From contig CAAGLS010000143.1 of the NCBI GenBank assembly GCA_900770845.1, positions 1-8,381 of the forward strand: a stretch of DNA of 8,381 bases. Reading direction: 5' to 3'. The notes below the pieces were generated by a model. That model did no database searches. It had not been told where the DNA came from and saw nothing but the letters and a program-made list of their open reading frames with translations. The position numbers and the translations under genes are program-made. The stretch comes from an uncultured Prevotella sp. GTDB lineage: Bacteria > Bacteroidota > Bacteroidia > Bacteroidales > Bacteroidaceae. Positions within the stretch are counted from its first letter, which is position 1. Each line of letters begins with the position of its first letter. Of this stretch, positions 6,344-8,381 are shown in pieces.

Positions 6344-7153
6344 ATGGATGATAAAGAATTGCTGAGAAAGCTCGCGAAAAAGAACCTGCGTGCATGCCAG
6401 CTCAAACAACTGGAGATACTCAAAGTGATAGACGGCATCTGCAAGCGCAATGGCATACAATACTGGCTCGACAGCGGTACGCTGCTGGGTGCCGTTCGGC
6501 ATGGTGGCTTCATTCCTTGGGACGACGACATCGACATCGTCATGCCGCTTGGCGACTTGAGACGCTTTGAGCGGGTGGCCGCCAAGGAGCTGCCCGACGG
6601 CCTGTTTCTTCAGACCACCAAGACCGACCCGTCGGCCAAGGAGCCTATCGTGAAAGTCCGCGACCTGCAGTCGCTCTATATCGAGGGGGGAGACAATTTT
6701 GTCACTCCATATAAGAAAGGTATATACGTAGATATCTTTCCGTTTGTGGCTTATCCTGATTTGGCTCCGGGATTGTTTCATAAGGTTATCCCAATCATTT
6801 CCAAGTCTAACAGCATCCTCCATCATTTCCACCGCTACTCGTTGCGCGCCTTTGCCGAGTTCTTCTGGTTTGGCGCCAAGTTGTGTGCCGGTTGGCTGAT
6901 GTGGGGATTGTTGTCGCTCTATCCCAAGAAGAACCGTATGGGCACCGCACCCCTTGTCAATGGCACGGGCAATACGCATCGGCGAAGCAGCATCTTCCCC
7001 TTGACGACGATTCGTTTTGAGGATTCCGTCTTCCCCGCTCCCGCCGACACGGACGCTTATCTGCGCGACCTCTTTGGCGATTACATGCAGATTCCGCCCG
7101 CCGACAAGCGCCAGGTCCACGCCGTCTACATCAATCCAGACCTCAGCCGATAG
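6344..7153 (+). CDS. LicD-family phosphotransferase (surface glycan modification)
   Basis: The 269-residue product is of normal LicD length. It carries the diagnostic nucleotidyltransferase-fold block at residues 40-65: YWLDSGTLLGAVRHGG followed by FIPWDDDIDI, in which the acidic D60, D61, D62 and D64 are expected to bind metal. A second family motif, KGIYVDIFPF, lies at about 125-134. LicD proteins transfer phosphocholine or related phosphate-linked groups from a nucleotide-activated donor to sugars of lipopolysaccharide, teichoic acid or capsule. The group used here cannot be read from sequence. The middle (about 160-205) contains hydrophobic and aromatic stretches (FFWFGAKLCAGWLMWGLLSLY) that may be a membrane-associated helix. 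No choline-uptake or CTP-transferase partner (licA-C) is visible nearby. The start at 6344 has AAGG at 6337-6340. No TAnnTTTG box is seen between the previous gene and this one. Confidence 0.9.
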   Translation: MDDKELLRKLAKKNLRACQLKQLEILKVIDGICKRNGIQYWLDSGTLLGAVRHGGFIPWDDDIDIVMPLGDLRRFERVAAKELPDGLFLQTTKTDPSAKEPIVKVRDLQSLYIEGGDNFVTPYKKGIYVDIFPFVAYPDLAPGLFHKVIPIISKSNSILHHFHRYSLRAFAEFFWFGAKLCAGWLMWGLLSLYPKKNRMGTAPLVNGTGNTHRRSSIFPLTTIRFEDSVFPAPADTDAYLRDLFGDYMQIPPADKRQVHAVYINPDLSR

Positions 7154-7154
7154 G

Positions 7155-7185
7155 GTGGGGCAGGGCCGCCTTTTCCATTCCCCAC
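7155..7185 (+). terminator. Weak candidate terminator after the LicD gene
   Basis: GTGGGG (7155-7160), two bases after the stop, can pair with CCCCAC (7180-7185) around a 19-base loop. The stem is short and no T-run follows directly, so this is only a possible end of transcript. I see nothing recognisable between 7189 and 7294. Confidence 0.25.
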
Positions 7186-7294
7186 TCGGATCTCCTGTTT
7201 TCGTCATTTATTTGAGAAAGCTCTATAACTCACTGATAGTCAACATTAGTGTGCTTCAAAGTGGATGTCCTTACTCCCAATAGGTTATGGAAAA

Positions 7295-7420
7295 TCATGG
7301 ACAGGCTTTAGCTCCCAATGGAGCTCTGAGTCTCAGCCTACGGTATAGCCTTGCGAGCAAGCTCGTCGGCTATCCCACAGGTTGAGACTCATCCCCTACG
7401 GGGGTAAAGCCTGTCCATGA
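7295..7420. repeat. 126-bp multi-branched fold-back element
   Basis: The ends pair perfectly over 16 bp (TCATGGACAGGCTTTA, 7295-7310, with its complement at 7405-7420). Inside are three arms. Arm one is GCTCC/GGAGC (7311-7315, 7320-7324). The central arm is GAGTCTCAGCCT (7328-7339) with AGGTTGAGACTC (7379-7390, one mismatch), continuing as ATAGCC/GGCTAT and CGAGC/GCTCG. Arm three is CCCC/GGGG (7393-7396, 7400-7403). A closed four-way junction is therefore possible in RNA or extruded DNA. GAAAA stands directly left (7290-7294) and one base to the right (7422-7426), a possible 5-bp target duplication. It lies in the convergent gap and holds no open frame of note. It could be a small mobile element or a structured RNA. 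Confidence 0.75.
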
Positions 7421-7421
7421 C

Positions 7422-7621
7422 GAAAATTGCCTTGGCATAAAATTGCGCCAAAGGCGCATAAAATCAGCGCATCCTTGCATCTGCCCAAAAGCGGTTTGGA
7501 TGCTATTAGGAGGTGCGGCGTCCCGCCGCACAATCCCGCACGACACCCCTTGATTAGCTTTAAAGCTTACCGCCGTAGAATTTTATGCGTTAGGGCGCAA
7601 TTTTATGCGATAGCGATTTTC
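7422..7621. mobile_element. 200-bp element with ~42-bp imperfect inverted ends (MITE-like)
   Basis: The two ends are inverted copies over about 42 bases. GAAAATTGC (7422-7430) matches GCGATTTTC (7613-7621) with one difference. GCATAAAATTGCGCC (7435-7449) pairs exactly with 7594-7608, and CGCATAAAAT (7455-7464) exactly with 7580-7589; between these are short unmatched bulges. The interior holds GCATCC/GGATGC (7469-7474, 7498-7503), a strong hairpin at 7513-7531 and the 12-base palindrome AGCTTTAAAGCT (7556-7567). It starts directly after the fold-back at 7295-7420. No gene is encoded. Size and ends fit a non-autonomous transposable element. It may also act as a two-way stop between the convergent genes. 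Confidence 0.7.
7509..7531 (+). repeat. REP-like GGAG-plus-hairpin unit
   Basis: GGAG (7509-7512) is followed directly by an 8-bp perfect stem, GTGCGGCG (7513-7520) and CGCCGCAC (7524-7531), around TCC. This repeats the layout of the arms at 1708-1798: the same GGAG foot, then an 8-bp GC stem starting GT, but with a different stem sequence. It lies inside the 200-bp element and could be a chance part of it. Confidence 0.5.
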
Positions 7622-7664
7622 CTTCCTCTTTACATAAGAACTTTCCCTGAATCCACGGAAAATA

Positions 7665-8381
7665 TCAGCTGTGCGCAATCTTGCCCATTCCCCACTCGAA
7701 AGTCCTCTCAATGGTGGGGATGGGGCAGTGGTGGCTGTGGGCGGTCTCTACGATGAAGCGCATCCCAAAGGGAAAATCCTCCGTGAAATAGCGGCTTGTG
7801 AAGTCGGGGACGAAGCCGCCGCCGGTCTGCAGCATGGGTGAGAGGATGCCCTGAAAAGCCGGAATGTGGCTGATCTTGTCAGTAAGGCTCTCCGCGTCTT
7901 TGCTCTCATAATATTCGAGAACGCTTGGGATGCTCCCCTTAGCCACCGGCAGCATCCCCAGCAAGGCCTGAAATTCTTTGTCCATGGCGATGTAAAGCTC
8001 CGAGGCTTCCACTGTCCACTCAGCGTAGAATTGTGGGTTGTGCGGGAAGAAAACGCCCTCGTGCCAATTGTTGAAGAGCGTGTAGAGCCTTGAGGGATGC
8101 AGGAGCGGATTGCTGTTGGAGAGGCTCACCTCATAGAAGCTCCCGGCCAGTCGGATGGGCGTGTCCAAAGCCGCGGCCATGCTGCGGCGGAAAGCCTCGG
8201 CCTGGGGGATGTTTTCCACCGCCATGACCAATTGTTTCTTGCGCCCTTTCAGCTCCGCGCTATGGCCGTAGTCGGCTATCCGGCTGATGTATGGCACCCG
8301 TTGGAAGCCGAAGAGGGGAGTGGCGGGCGGCAGCAAGTCGTGCGCCTCGAAGAAGAAGCCCGTACTGCAAAACACGGCTCC
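7665..8381 (-). CDS. Octopine/nopaline (opine) dehydrogenase-family protein, N-terminus outside window
   Basis: The minus-strand frame runs off the right edge; 238 C-terminal residues are visible. It resembles the NAD/NADP octopine/nopaline dehydrogenase family (PF02317 type). Such enzymes reductively join a keto acid and an amino acid, or run the reverse, with NAD(P)H. Visible are the second half of the Rossmann domain (AVFCSTGFFFEAHDLLPP, FGFQRVPYISR) and then the helical domain with NSNPLLHPSRL. The His of that motif, codon 8097-8099, corresponds to the conserved catalytic His region of the family. Full-length members have about 360 residues, so roughly a third is missing, including the expected GxGxxG loop. 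A GTG at 8373-8375 is open upstream and lies within the conserved domain, so it is not a credible start. The gene converges on the LicD gene. Substrate cannot be predicted, and some bacterial family members remain uncharacterised. Confidence 0.82.
   Translation of the reverse strand, partial: GAVFCSTGFFFEAHDLLPPATPLFGFQRVPYISRIADYGHSAELKGRKKQLVMAVENIPQAEAFRRSMAAALDTPIRLAGSFYEVSLSNSNPLLHPSRLYTLFNNWHEGVFFPHNPQFYAEWTVEASELYIAMDKEFQALLGMLPVAKGSIPSVLEYYESKDAESLTDKISHIPAFQGILSPMLQTGGGFVPDFTSRYFTEDFPFGMRFIVETAHSHHCPIPTIERTFEWGMGKIAHS

Noticed and set aside
6308..7207. Open frame of 299 codons on the minus strand opposite the LicD gene
   Set aside because: It lies antisense to clear LicD motifs and runs into the fold-back element, and no known domain is seen.
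7295..7621. CRISPR array or tRNA gene in the repeat-rich convergent gap
   Set aside because: Repeats are inverted, not regularly spaced direct repeats with unique spacers. The branched structure has a 16-bp closing stem and no tRNA anticodon or T-loop features.

Overview
The window looks like a Bacteroidales chromosome, most likely Prevotella-like. Three start regions carry the Bacteroidota -7 promoter box TAnnTTTG. Two genes belong to the AAA-ATPase-like/PD-(D/E)XK family that is expanded in that order. MetG has the long form with a C-terminal tRNA-binding domain. GC content seems to be in the mid-50s by eye. No phage, plasmid, CRISPR, rRNA or tRNA genes were seen.

Layout. At 4-1578 (+) is an AAA-ATPase-like/PD-(D/E)XK protein. 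It is followed by about 350 bp of non-coding, repeat-rich DNA with a GC hairpin, a GGTTCGC repeat run and a perfect 31-bp inverted repeat. Next is a small DUF1893 (TM1506-like) protein at 1934-2281, then methionyl-tRNA synthetase (metG) at 2363-4438, each with its own promoter-like box. A hairpin at 4449-4483 and a third box precede a second AAA-ATPase-like/PD-(D/E)XK paralogue at 4538-6133. A 193-bp fold-back, MITE-like element (6134-6326) fills almost the whole gap to a LicD-family transferase at 6344-7153. The convergent gap 7154-7664 holds two adjacent fold-back elements (7295-7420 and 7422-7621). The window ends inside a minus-strand gene for an octopine/nopaline-type (opine) dehydrogenase, whose N-terminal part lies beyond the right edge.

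The genes do not form one pathway. MetG is housekeeping, LicD acts on surface glycans, the opine dehydrogenase-like enzyme is metabolic, and the two ATPase/nuclease-like proteins have no settled function. The promoters, hairpins and convergent end suggest several short transcription units rather than one operon. The most unusual content is intergenic: at least four distinct palindromic or fold-back elements, two of which share a GGAG-plus-hairpin layout resembling REP/REPIN sequences. I found no clear multi-gene novel system.
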